Below the pieces are notes generated by a model. That model was given only the letters and a program-made list of their open reading frames with translations, was not told where the DNA came from and did no database searches. A stretch of DNA of 59,589 nt from HyVt-443 sp964544655 (lineage in GTDB: Bacteria > Pseudomonadota > Gammaproteobacteria > Chromatiales > Chromatiaceae). The stretch is taken from assembly GCA_964544655.1 (NCBI GenBank), contig CAZJCM010000013.1, positions 1 to 59,589 on the forward strand, in the 5' to 3' direction. Position numbers and translations under genes: made by a program. Within the stretch, counting starts at the first letter, position 1; every line of letters begins with the position of its first letter. Of this stretch, positions 43,205-52,114 are shown piece by piece.

Positions 43205-45610
43205 ATGAGCTACGACTCTTCGAACATTAAAGTATTGAAAGGCCTGGATGCTGTACGGAAACGGCCCGGTATGTATATCGGTGATACAGATGACGGCACC
43301 GGTTTGCACCATATGGTGTTTGAAGTGGTGGATAACTCGATCGATGAAGCACTTGCTGGTCACTGTTCAGAGATCAAAGTTATAGTCCATGAAGACCAGA
43401 CGGTAACAGTGTCAGACAATGGCAGGGGGATTCCTGTCGACATTCATCCGGAGGAGGGTCGATCTGCTGCAGAAGTGATTATGACCGTGCTTCATGCAGG
43501 GGGAAAATTTGATGACAACTCCTACAAGGTTTCTGGCGGACTTCACGGTGTCGGCATATCGGTGGTAAATGCACTTTCAGAAAATCTGAAACTGGTTATC
43601 CGTCGAGGCGGTAAGAAATATTTTCAGGAATATGTAAAGGGTGAACCGCTGGCACCATTGGCTGAAGTTGGTGAAACGGATCGGACAGGAACCGAGATAA
43701 CGTTCCAGGCCAGTCCTGATACCTTCACCAATATCGCTTTCCATTATGAAATCCTGGCTAAACGTCTGCGCGAACTCTCGTTCTTGAATTCAGGTGTGCG
43801 AATAGTATTGAAAGACGAAGGCAAGGATAAAGAAGATATCTTTGAATACGATGGCGGTATACGTGCCTTTGTCGAACACCTAAATAGAAAAAAGACAGCG
43901 TTACATGAAAACGTTTTCTACATTTCAGTGGAAAAGAATGACGTCGTAGTCGAACTGGCAATGCAATGGAATGAGTCCTATCAGGAGAATATCTACTGTT
44001 TTACCAATAATATTCCACAAAAAGATGGTGGGACACACCTTGCTGGTTTCCGTTCTGGCCTGACCAGGACGCTTAACCAATATATCGATAGGGAAGGATT
44101 GGCAAAGAAGCAAAAGGTGAATGCGAGTGGTGACGATGCTCGCGAAGGCCTCACGGCTGTACTTTCTGTAAAGGTGCCTGATCCGAAGTTTTCATCGCAG
44201 ACCAAAGATAAGTTGGTCTCGTCAGAGGTGAAAGGTATCGTCGAAGCGGTGTTGTCTGAAAGACTGAATGATTTCCTTTTGGAAAACCCGGCCGATGCGA
44301 AAATAATCGCGGGCAAGATGATCGAGGCGGCGCGGGCAAGAGAGGCAGCGAGAAAGGCGCGGGAGATGACCCGTCGGAAAGGGGTACTCGATATCGCCGG
44401 TCTTCCGGGAAAGCTTGCTGATTGCCAGGAAAAGGATCCCGCACAGTCTGAAATATACCTGGTGGAGGGTGACTCCGCAGGAGGTTCTGCCAAACAGGGG
44501 CGTGATCGCAGGCATCAGGCAATTCTTCCATTGAAAGGCAAGATACTCAATGTGGAAAAGGCGCGTTTTGATAAGATGCTCTCGTCAGCTGAGGTCGGCA
44601 CACTCATTACCGCATTGGGCTGTGGCATTGGTCGGGAAGAATTCAACCCGGATAAATTGCGATACCACCGTATCATCATCATGACGGATGCGGATGTGGA
44701 TGGTGCCCACATCCGCACGCTGTTGCTCACCTTTTTCTATCGGCAGATGGCTGAGTTGATCGAGCGGGGCCATGTCTATATTGCCCAGCCACCATTGTAC
44801 AAAGTAAAGAAAGGTAAGCAGGAACAGTATCTAAAAGACGATGCAGATCTGAATCGCTATCTTCTGCGTACGGCGTTGGATAATGCGGAGATTTATGTCA
44901 ACGACGCAGCACCGCCATTATTAGGCAGTGCGTTGGAGGCACTTGCTGAACAGTTCAATATGGTGATGGCCACCATACAGCGTCTTTCACGCCGGTATGA
45001 CAGAAAGGTGCTGGAAAAGCTCATCTATATGCCCAAGATGGATGAGGAACTCCTGGCTGATGAAAATGGCTTCAATACCTGGTTACGAGAACTCGAAGGC
45101 AGAATGAATGCAGATCAGCATATATCCAACAGGTATAGCCTGAGTCGTGTCGCAGAAGAAGGCGACCAACCTGAGGGTATATTGATATCTCATTGGGTCC
45201 ATGGAATCAGTAATGATACTCATTTTCCTTTGGACTTCTTCAGCAGCGGTGAGTACCGGAAGCTGAGCGAACTTGGAGAACAACTCGAAGGACTGTTCGG
45301 GGAGGGTGCCTACGTCAAAAGGGGGGAAAGGCAGAAAGAGGTATCTAGCTTCAGCCAGGCGCTGGAGTGGCTCATGGATGAGGCCAAGCGGGGACAGCAC
45401 ATTCAGCGCTACAAAGGTCTCGGAGAGATGAACCCTGAGCAGTTGTGGGAGACCACAATGAACCCTGAAAGCAGGCGCCTGCTTCGAGTCAGCATCGAGG
45501 ATGTTATTGGGGCGGACGAGATCTTCACTACCCTGATGGGTGACCAGGTAGAACCTCGGCGCGAGTTCATCGAGAACAATGCGTTGGCGGTGGAGCATCT
45601 CGATATATGA
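43205..45610 (+). CDS. gyrB: DNA gyrase subunit B
   Basis: The ATPase subunit of gyrase (801 aa, with the insert usual for proteobacteria). GHKL motifs EVVDNSIDEALAG, DNGRGIPV and GGKFDDNSYKVSGGLHGVG; TOPRIM motifs EGDSAGGSAKQGRDR and DADVDGAHIRTLLLTFFYRQ. It follows recF after 26 bases with an AGGAG ribosome site. Confidence 0.98.
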   Translation: MSYDSSNIKVLKGLDAVRKRPGMYIGDTDDGTGLHHMVFEVVDNSIDEALAGHCSEIKVIVHEDQTVTVSDNGRGIPVDIHPEEGRSAAEVIMTVLHAGGKFDDNSYKVSGGLHGVGISVVNALSENLKLVIRRGGKKYFQEYVKGEPLAPLAEVGETDRTGTEITFQASPDTFTNIAFHYEILAKRLRELSFLNSGVRIVLKDEGKDKEDIFEYDGGIRAFVEHLNRKKTALHENVFYISVEKNDVVVELAMQWNESYQENIYCFTNNIPQKDGGTHLAGFRSGLTRTLNQYIDREGLAKKQKVNASGDDAREGLTAVLSVKVPDPKFSSQTKDKLVSSEVKGIVEAVLSERLNDFLLENPADAKIIAGKMIEAARAREAARKAREMTRRKGVLDIAGLPGKLADCQEKDPAQSEIYLVEGDSAGGSAKQGRDRRHQAILPLKGKILNVEKARFDKMLSSAEVGTLITALGCGIGREEFNPDKLRYHRIIIMTDADVDGAHIRTLLLTFFYRQMAELIERGHVYIAQPPLYKVKKGKQEQYLKDDADLNRYLLRTALDNAEIYVNDAAPPLLGSALEALAEQFNMVMATIQRLSRRYDRKVLEKLIYMPKMDEELLADENGFNTWLRELEGRMNADQHISNRYSLSRVAEEGDQPEGILISHWVHGISNDTHFPLDFFSSGEYRKLSELGEQLEGLFGEGAYVKRGERQKEVSSFSQALEWLMDEAKRGQHIQRYKGLGEMNPEQLWETTMNPESRRLLRVSIEDVIGADEIFTTLMGDQVEPRREFIENNALAVEHLDI

Positions 45611-45688
45611 CCTGAAGGCTCTCTTGCCGTTAGAGGCTGAGACCATGGGTCAGAACCTATCCGACAATGATGATTCTGCAGGAAAAGA

Positions 45689-46402
45689 ATGACGAAAGAA
45701 CTGTTTAGAGAAGATGGCTATCTGAAATCCTGTGCTGCTGTGGTAGCGGCAGTGGATGAGGAGAGGGGTGTCGTTGTCGATCAGACTGTGTTCTATCCGC
45801 GCGGTGGTGGACAGCCTGGCGATACGGGTGTATTGCTTCGGGCAGATGGAGAACGTTTAACCATCGTGGATAGTGTTAAGGATCCCGCAACAGGCGATAT
45901 ACGTCACCTGATCAGTGAAGATTCACCGTTGCCCGATGTCGGTGAGCGGGTGACCTTGGAGATAGATTGGGAGCGTCGGCACAGATTGATGCGTATGCAT
46001 AGCTGTATGCATTTGTTGTGTGCGGTGGTACCTGCCGGTGTGACCGGTGGTTCAGTGCGAGATGGCAGTGCCAGACTCGACTTCGACCTCCCTGATCCCC
46101 CAGACAAACTCCAGATAGAGGCGGAGGTGAACCGTCTTATCAGCGAGGATCATCCCATGTCCCTCGAATGGATTACGGATGAGGAACTGGAGCAGCAACC
46201 GGAGCTGATACGTACCATGTCGGTCAAGCCTCCAATGGGTGCTGGCCGGGTCCGACTGGTACGTTTCAAAGATGTGGATCTCCAGCCCTGCGGGGGTACC
46301 CATGTCGCCTCTACCGCTGAAATCGGTCCGGTGCGGATCAAGAAAATAGAGAAAAAGGGTAAACGAAACCGCCGCATAACGGTGGTATTCGCAGAGGATT
46401 GA
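45689..46402 (+). CDS. AlaX-type alanyl-tRNA editing protein
   Basis: A free-standing editing protein of 237 residues, related to the editing domain of AlaRS. It removes Ser (and Gly) wrongly attached to tRNA-Ala. The zinc ligands are in MRMHSCMHLL and CGGTHV; TVFYPRGGGQPGDTG is the conserved N-terminal block. It lies 78 bases after gyrB on the same strand. Confidence 0.92.
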   Translation: MTKELFREDGYLKSCAAVVAAVDEERGVVVDQTVFYPRGGGQPGDTGVLLRADGERLTIVDSVKDPATGDIRHLISEDSPLPDVGERVTLEIDWERRHRLMRMHSCMHLLCAVVPAGVTGGSVRDGSARLDFDLPDPPDKLQIEAEVNRLISEDHPMSLEWITDEELEQQPELIRTMSVKPPMGAGRVRLVRFKDVDLQPCGGTHVASTAEIGPVRIKKIEKKGKRNRRITVVFAED

Positions 46403-46504
46403 GGCTTGAACGCCTCTGCTGGAAGTTCCGGCTGAAAGAGGCTTGGTGGAATATGCGTCGAGCGCAGTGAAGAGCAGCGGAAGAAAAGCGGCTGCGCACC
46501 AATA

Positions 46505-46516
46505 GTGAGTACTTAC
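46505..46516. promoter_or_regulatory. SlmA-like site 3 (GTGAGTACTTAC)
   Basis: Differs from the E. coli SlmA site GTGAGTACTCAC at one base. It lies in the noncoding space between alaX and plsC. It is the best match in the window. Confidence 0.65.
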
Positions 46517-46693
46517 TTTTTAAGTTTCGTTTTCCGCTGAGGTGGTCAGCGAGGAGCGCAGCGCTTCAAGACAGATCCCTGTAAGCTCAACCGCGGCATC
46601 CATGCCTAAGATGGTTCCGGTCAGTCACAACCCTCATCACCGCCTTGCGTCGTCCCTGAATGGCTTAAACACCGAAGCCTGAGTTACTTTGAT

Positions 46694-47428
46694 TCAGCCC
46701 TTGCCTGAAGGGAGAGAAGAGGGCAGTTCTTTCATCGTCTCTTCAATCCATTGCTCGACCTCACGATTGATAGCCGCAGCAGTCAGTCCGTTGGTTTCGA
46801 TCAGCGGGCCAATGACGACCTGGATGGTTCCCGGATGCTTTTTCAGGCCTCTTCGGCGCCAGTAGACACCGGCGTTGTGGGCTACCGGCAGTACCGGATA
46901 GCCTGATTTCTTTGCCAGCAGAGCACCCCCCATCCCATATTTTTTTCGTTCGCCTGGGGCGACCCTCGTACCTTCTGGAAAGATGATCACATTGCGGCCC
47001 TGTTGCAGGCGCATCACTCCCTGACGGATGATTTCTGTCGCCGCCTTCTTTCCCGTCTTGCGGTTGATGGCTATCGGCTGGGCAACGGCCAGCGCCCAGC
47101 CAAAGAGCGGGATCCACATCAGCTCCCGTTTCAAAACCCAGGTCTGCAGTGGCGGCAGCAGCCAGCGAAAAGCGATGGTCTCCCAGGCCGACTGGTGTTT
47201 CGACAGAATGACACAGCTTTGGTTTGGGATGTGTTCAGCCCCCTGCACCTGGTATTCGAGGCCGCAAATCCATTTCAGTAGTTTCAGATTGCTCAGTCCC
47301 CATAGATTGGCGATCTTCGAGCGTAATGGGAATGGGAGCAGAAGGCCGACAGTGATCAGGATGGAACTGAACAGGAGAGTGGTTATGACCAGGCAGGCAA
47401 AATAGATTAGGGATCGAATAAGAATCAT
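46694..47428 (-). CDS. plsC: 1-acyl-sn-glycerol-3-phosphate acyltransferase
   Basis: A 244-residue membrane enzyme that makes phosphatidic acid from lysophosphatidic acid. An N-terminal membrane helix is followed by the catalytic box SKHQSAWETIAF (HX4E form instead of HX4D, a known variant) and FPEGTRVAPGE, with VGGALLAKKSG-like substrate residues. It overlaps the gmhB-like gene by four bases. Confidence 0.93.
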   Translation of the reverse strand: MILIRSLIYFACLVITTLLFSSILITVGLLLPFPLRSKIANLWGLSNLKLLKWICGLEYQVQGAEHIPNQSCVILSKHQSAWETIAFRWLLPPLQTWVLKRELMWIPLFGWALAVAQPIAINRKTGKKAATEIIRQGVMRLQQGRNVIIFPEGTRVAPGERKKYGMGGALLAKKSGYPVLPVAHNAGVYWRRRGLKKHPGTIQVVIGPLIETNGLTAAAINREVEQWIEETMKELPSSLPSGKG

Positions 47429-47967
47429 GTCGTCTTATGTAACAGGGATTCAACGGCCTCGGCCAGATTGGTAAATACTGGAATTCGGGTCTTCAGGTTT
47501 CCATGGCGGGGGTCGGCAGCCGGTACGGTGGTACCCACCAGAATCGGCTTGGCACCATAGGCCCTGGCTGCCTCCACATCCACCTGGGTGTCGCCAATCA
47601 TGGTTATCTGTTCGGGCCGAGCGAAGAAACGCTCGCCAATCTGCTCCAGCATACCTGGACGCGGTTTACGGCAGCGGCAGTTGTCTACCGGGCTATGGGG
47701 GCAGAAAAAGATGCCATCGATCTGTCCCCCGACCTGATTCAGCGCTTCATACATCTTGTGATGGATCGCATTCAGGGTATCCACATCGAACAGTCCCCGG
47801 GCAATGCCTGACTGGTTGGTTGCAACCGTGACACGCCAACCCGCCTTGTTCAGGCCGGCAATCGCCTCGAGGCTGCCAGGGAGGGGCTTCCATTCATCGG
47901 GTGACTTGATGAATTTCCCTGACGCCTCATTGATTACACCATCGCGGCCTAGAACAATGATATTCAT
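47425..47967 (-). CDS. gmhB: GmhB-like HAD phosphatase with missing nucleophile
   Basis: A 180-residue protein of the D,D-heptose 1,7-bisphosphate 7-phosphatase family, which serves LPS heptose synthesis. Motifs II-IV are intact (VATNQSG; CRKPRPGM; MIGDTQVDVEAA) and so are the zinc ligands CPH and CRC. Motif I reads VLGRDGVIN, where the family has DRDG: the codon for the nucleophilic Asp is GGC (Gly). The rest is well conserved, so the gene is not a wreck. Either it has another activity, or it is inactive, or the base is an error. Confidence 0.85.
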   Translation of the reverse strand: MNIIVLGRDGVINEASGKFIKSPDEWKPLPGSLEAIAGLNKAGWRVTVATNQSGIARGLFDVDTLNAIHHKMYEALNQVGGQIDGIFFCPHSPVDNCRCRKPRPGMLEQIGERFFARPEQITMIGDTQVDVEAARAYGAKPILVGTTVPAADPRHGNLKTRIPVFTNLAEAVESLLHKTT

Positions 47968-47982
47968 GTGACTTTATAGATA

Positions 47983-47994
47983 GTGAGCGCTTAC
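47983..47994. promoter_or_regulatory. SlmA-like site 4 (GTGAGCGCTTAC)
   Basis: Fourth strong copy with the same TA extension, in the short space between the MazG-like gene and gmhB. It touches the stop codon of the former. Confidence 0.55.
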
Positions 47995-48401
47995 TAATCC
48001 ATGTCTCTGAATTCGGATACACGGATCCGCCCATTGACCATGCGGGATTCCCTGCCCATCAGCGTCTGCATCTTTTTCCAGAAGGCCTGGTTGAGATCGA
48101 AATCCTGGGCGATGGCTGTGCCCATCAGCAGAATCAGCAGATCGGCCACTTCTTCAGCCAGGGCCTCCCGGCTCTTGCCCTTGGTGACACAGGCGGAGAT
48201 CTCTCCGAGCTCCTCGGCCATCAGGGCTACACGATAGGTCAGCTCTTCACCACCGGTTTCACGAAAACGATGTTTGTCGTGGAAGGCCTGGACCCGCTGC
48301 ATCATGGCCTCCCATGAATCCATATCTCCCGGTTCTGCGATACCGGACGCTTCGGTTGGTCTCTGTTCTTTATCCATTGTGTCGCCTCCAGAGCCGGTCA
48401 T
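47994..48401 (-). CDS. MazG-like nucleotide pyrophosphohydrolase
   Basis: A 135-residue all-alpha NTP pyrophosphohydrolase. The metal-binding EXXE and EXXD motifs are in ALMAEELGEISACVTK and ALAEEVADLLILLMG. It removes pyrophosphate from nucleotides, perhaps cleaning the pool; the true substrate is unknown. The start at 48401 overlaps the glyS stop (ATGA); a Met at 48377 is an alternative. Confidence 0.85.
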   Translation of the reverse strand: MTGSGGDTMDKEQRPTEASGIAEPGDMDSWEAMMQRVQAFHDKHRFRETGGEELTYRVALMAEELGEISACVTKGKSREALAEEVADLLILLMGTAIAQDFDLNQAFWKKMQTLMGRESRMVNGRIRVSEFRDMD

Positions 48402-50467
48402 ACGTGAGAGATGTCCGCAACCTCGAGGAACAGGCAGCTGAGTTGGTTGAGCAGGGCCAGGCGGTTGCTGCGGATTGCAGCATCGTCCGCCATCACCATC
48501 ACCTGATCGAAGAAGCGGTCCACTGGATCGCGCAACTCGGCCAGGGCCAACAGCACGGCCGCATAGTCGAAGGTCTCCAACAGCGGGGCGACTTGAGCCT
48601 GCTTCTGTACGATAAGTTTATACAGTGCGCGCTCTTCATCACCTTCGAAGAGATTCTGGTCGACCTGCTCCGGGGGGTGTTCGCCGGCCTTTCTGAGGAT
48701 ATTCCGGATCCGCTTGTTGGCTGCTGCGAGGGCCTCAGCCTCAGGCAGTTTCTCGAATGCAATCACGGCTTGTATGCGGCGGTCGAAGTCGGCGATGGTA
48801 CTGGGCCGAACAGCGGCGACGGCCTCGAACAGGTTGGCTGAGACATCCTCGTCCAGGTAAATTCCCTTCAACCGTTCGAGCATGAACTCATACAGGGTGT
48901 CGACCAGCCCGGATTCGGTGATCCGGTCACCCAGGGCCTTCATTGCGTTTGCCAGCAGCTCGCGCAGATCTACCGCCAGGCGGTGCGCCTTCATGATGCG
49001 CAGGGCACCAAGCGTGGCCCGGCGAAGTGCGAACGGATCCTTGTCGCCAGTGGGGCGCTGGCCGATGCCGAAGATACCCACCAGGGTGTCGATACGCTCG
49101 GCCAGCGAGAGGGCGATGCCGGTTGGGGTCTGGGGCAGCTGATCACCAGAGTAGCGGGGCATGTAGAACTCGTCCATGGCCTGTGCCAGCTCCTCATCTT
49201 CACCGTCGCGCAGGGCCTGATAACGGCCCATGATTCCCTGCATTTCGGGAAACTCATACACCATCTCGGTCATCAGGTCGCAACGGCTGAGCATACCTGC
49301 CCGCCTGGCAAGTTCGGGCCTGCCTCCGATTTCACCGGCGATCTGTGCTGCCAGTTGGGCCACACGCTCCGATTTTTCATACATGCTGCCCAGTTTCTGC
49401 TGAAACACTACAGATTTGAGGCTGGAGAGATGATCCTCCAGCCGGTGCTTTCCATCCTGCTCCCAGAAGAACATGGCATCGCTCAGACGGGGACGAATCA
49501 CCCGTTCGTTGCCTTCCTTGATCCGTTCCGGGGTGGGGCTTTCGATATTGGCGATGGTAATGAAATGATTCATCAGCCGGCCATCGGCATCTACCAGGTG
49601 GAAATACTTCTGGTTTTTCTTCATGGTCAGGATCAGCGCCTCGTGAGGTACCTGCAGGAAGCGCTGTTCGAAACCGGCGGCGATTGGAACCGGCCATTCC
49701 ACCAGGGCCGTGACCTCCGAGAGAAGATCGGGATCGATCTCCGCCCGTCCTCCCAGGGTGCGTGCAGTCTCCTCGACCTGCTTGCGGATCTGTTCCCGCC
49801 GACTGTTGAAGTGAGCAATTACTTTGCCTTTATCCTCGAGCAGACGGGCATATTCGCCCGGTTGTGAGATCTCTATCGGTTCCGGGTGGTGAAAGCGGTG
49901 TCCATAGGTGACGCGGCCTGCCGTCGCCTCGAGAATGGTGCAGGGCACCACCTGATCGCCGTGCAGGAACAGCAGCCAGTGCACCGGGCGGACGAACTGG
50001 GCCTCGGATGCTCCCCAACGCATGCGTTTTGGGATCGGCAAGCGGTTGAGCGCCTGCTCGGCGATCTCTGGCAACAACTCCGCCGCCGGACGGCCCTGTT
50101 CCTGCAGCCGGTACATCAGCCACTCGCCCTTCTCGGTCTTCATCCGTTGCAGGCGATCCACGCTGGTACCGCAGGAGCGGGCAAAACCCTCGGCCGCCTT
50201 GGTTGGGTTGCCGTCGCTGTCGAAGGCGGCCTGGACAGCCGGGCCGCGGCGTTCGATCTCCCTGTCGGGCTGGGCCAGCAGGCATCCTTCGACCAGCAGG
50301 GCAAGTCGGCGTGGTGTGGCAAAGGTTTGTACCTGGCTATGGCTCAAGCCCGCCCGCTGGAGTCCGCTGACAAATTCTTCGCGCAGGGCATTGGAGAGCT
50401 GCTCCAGGGCGGTTGGTGGCAGTTCTTCGGTGCCCAGCTCAAACAGCAGATCGGCTGAATCAACCAT
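48398..50467 (-). CDS. glyS: Glycyl-tRNA synthetase beta subunit
   Basis: The tRNA-binding subunit of tetrameric GlyRS (689 aa). The start is ATG 50467 (MVDSADLLFELGTEELPP), matching the family; a longer open frame to 50653 would overlap glyQ. The signatures MRWGASEAQFVRPVHWLLFL and DPFALRRATLGALRIM are present. It overlaps glyQ by eight bases. Confidence 0.97.
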   Translation of the reverse strand: MVDSADLLFELGTEELPPTALEQLSNALREEFVSGLQRAGLSHSQVQTFATPRRLALLVEGCLLAQPDREIERRGPAVQAAFDSDGNPTKAAEGFARSCGTSVDRLQRMKTEKGEWLMYRLQEQGRPAAELLPEIAEQALNRLPIPKRMRWGASEAQFVRPVHWLLFLHGDQVVPCTILEATAGRVTYGHRFHHPEPIEISQPGEYARLLEDKGKVIAHFNSRREQIRKQVEETARTLGGRAEIDPDLLSEVTALVEWPVPIAAGFEQRFLQVPHEALILTMKKNQKYFHLVDADGRLMNHFITIANIESPTPERIKEGNERVIRPRLSDAMFFWEQDGKHRLEDHLSSLKSVVFQQKLGSMYEKSERVAQLAAQIAGEIGGRPELARRAGMLSRCDLMTEMVYEFPEMQGIMGRYQALRDGEDEELAQAMDEFYMPRYSGDQLPQTPTGIALSLAERIDTLVGIFGIGQRPTGDKDPFALRRATLGALRIMKAHRLAVDLRELLANAMKALGDRITESGLVDTLYEFMLERLKGIYLDEDVSANLFEAVAAVRPSTIADFDRRIQAVIAFEKLPEAEALAAANKRIRNILRKAGEHPPEQVDQNLFEGDEERALYKLIVQKQAQVAPLLETFDYAAVLLALAELRDPVDRFFDQVMVMADDAAIRSNRLALLNQLSCLFLEVADISHV

Positions 50468-51413
50468 TGGCGGCCTCCTTCTGTTCGCGCAGCATGGGGA
50501 ACCCAAGTTTCTCACGGGCTTCGTAGTAGGCTTTCGCCACGGCCCGTGCCAGGGCCCGGACACGGAGTATGTAGCGCTGGCGTTCAGTGACGGAGATGGC
50601 GTGGCGGGCGTCGAGCAGGTTGAAGGCATGGGAGGCCTTGAGTACCTGTTCATAGGCAGGCAGGGGCAGGCCCAGTTCGATCAGTTTGTTGCTCTCCTTT
50701 TCGCACTGGTCGAAATAGCCGAAGAAGAAATCCACGTCCGCGTGGTCGAAGTTATAGGCCGATTGCTCAACCTCGTTCTGATGGAACACGTCGCCATAGG
50801 TGACGGGGCCGCCCGGCCCGTCGGTCCAGACCAGGTCGAACACACTCTCGACACCTTGTATATACATGGCTATACGTTCCAGACCATAGGTGATTTCTCC
50901 AGTCACAGGACGGCAATCGAGGCCACCCACCTGCTGGAAGTAGGTAAACTGGGTCACCTCCATGCCGTTGAGCCAGACCTCCCATCCGAGTCCCCAGGCG
51001 CCGAGTGTGGGGGACTCCCAGTTGTCTTCCACGAACCGGATATCATGTACCCTGGGGTCGATGCCGAGCATTTCCAGTGAGCCGAGGTAGAGAGACTGTA
51101 TCTCCAGTGGTGATGGTTTCATCACGACCTGAAACTGGTAGTAATGCTGCAGCCGGTTGGGATTCTCGCCATAGCGGCCATCGGTGGGCCGGCGCGAGGG
51201 TTGTACGTAGGCGGCATTCCAGGGCTCCGGACCGATGGCACGGAGAAAAGTGGCGGTATGAAAGGTGCCGGCACCCATTTCCATGTCATAAGGCTGCAGG
51301 ATCACGCATCCCTGATCTGCCCAATACTGCTGCAAGGCGAAGATCAGACCCTGGAAAGTGGAGATGTCCGGTCCGTCCGGTCTGGTTATCGTGCTCAATG
51401 GATAAGGTCCCAT
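50460..51413 (-). CDS. glyQ: Glycyl-tRNA synthetase alpha subunit
   Basis: The catalytic subunit of GlyRS (317 aa). Typical features are FQGLIFALQQYWADQGC, QPYDMEMGAGTFHTATFLRAIGPEPWNAAYVQPSRRPTDGRY-type residues (about 35-75), and NGMEVTQFTYFQQVGGLDC. It activates glycine and, with GlyS, charges tRNA-Gly. The glyQ-glyS-mazG genes form an operon. Confidence 0.97.
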   Translation of the reverse strand: MGPYPLSTITRPDGPDISTFQGLIFALQQYWADQGCVILQPYDMEMGAGTFHTATFLRAIGPEPWNAAYVQPSRRPTDGRYGENPNRLQHYYQFQVVMKPSPLEIQSLYLGSLEMLGIDPRVHDIRFVEDNWESPTLGAWGLGWEVWLNGMEVTQFTYFQQVGGLDCRPVTGEITYGLERIAMYIQGVESVFDLVWTDGPGGPVTYGDVFHQNEVEQSAYNFDHADVDFFFGYFDQCEKESNKLIELGLPLPAYEQVLKASHAFNLLDARHAISVTERQRYILRVRALARAVAKAYYEAREKLGFPMLREQKEAANG

Positions 51414-51691
51414 GCGGAAAATGACAATTCAGCCAGCAAGTATATAGCCGGCAGGGGGGGTTTGCCTAACCAGCCTGGTTTCCAAGCGCCTGCAGACGCA
51501 TTTTCAGTCTGTCGATGTCAGGTTCAGTGAGCTGCAAACTGCCCGGTGCCGGGTGCCTGCCTTGTTTCTGGGGCCTGATTGAAGGATATTTACCCGTGGC
51601 TGTTTAGGTTTATTCAAGTATTGCCGGTCTTGAGACGCTAACTTTAGTTACTAAACTACAAGAAGTGGATAAATTCCGGACAGGTCATGGA

Positions 51692-52114
51692 ATGATATTT
51701 CCAGCGCGAGCACTGCTGCTGTTTTTGCTACTGGCCCTGACCTCCGCCAGCAGCCAGGCGTTGCAGTTGGTCGTGAATCCACAGGTCCAGCAAGATACCG
51801 TCTCCCCGTCCGCGGTCCGTGCCATGTTCAGCATGCGCCTGCAGCAGTGGCCGGACGGTACCCCGGTGCGGGTTTTCGTGCTGGGCGACAAGAATCCCCT
51901 TCATCGGCAGTTTGCCAAACAGTTTCTTCAGGTTTTTCCTGCCCAACTGCGGCGATCGTGGAATCGCAGGGTCTATTCCGGCACTGGCCAGGCCCCCCTG
52001 CAGGTCGATGATATGCAACAGATGAAGCAGCACGTGGCCGAAACCCGGGGTGCGATTGGATACCTCCCAGAGGACGAGATTGATGAGCGTGTCAAGACGA
52101 TCAAAATGGAATAG
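51692..52114 (+). CDS. Small PstS-like periplasmic protein
   Basis: A secreted protein of about 140 residues: signal peptide MIFPARALLLFLLLALTSAS ending near SQA, then one PBP-like domain (LQLVVNPQVQQDTVSPSAVRAMFSM, GAIGYLPEDEID) like half of a phosphate-binding protein. The start is put at ATG 51692; a GTG at 51665 is in frame. Its neighbours downstream are a porin and a GGDEF-EAL sensor. Ligand unknown. Confidence 0.82.
   Translation: MIFPARALLLFLLLALTSASSQALQLVVNPQVQQDTVSPSAVRAMFSMRLQQWPDGTPVRVFVLGDKNPLHRQFAKQFLQVFPAQLRRSWNRRVYSGTGQAPLQVDDMQQMKQHVAETRGAIGYLPEDEIDERVKTIKME

Noticed and set aside
50468..50653. N-terminal extension of glyS
   Set aside because: It lies wholly inside glyQ and does not resemble GlyS.
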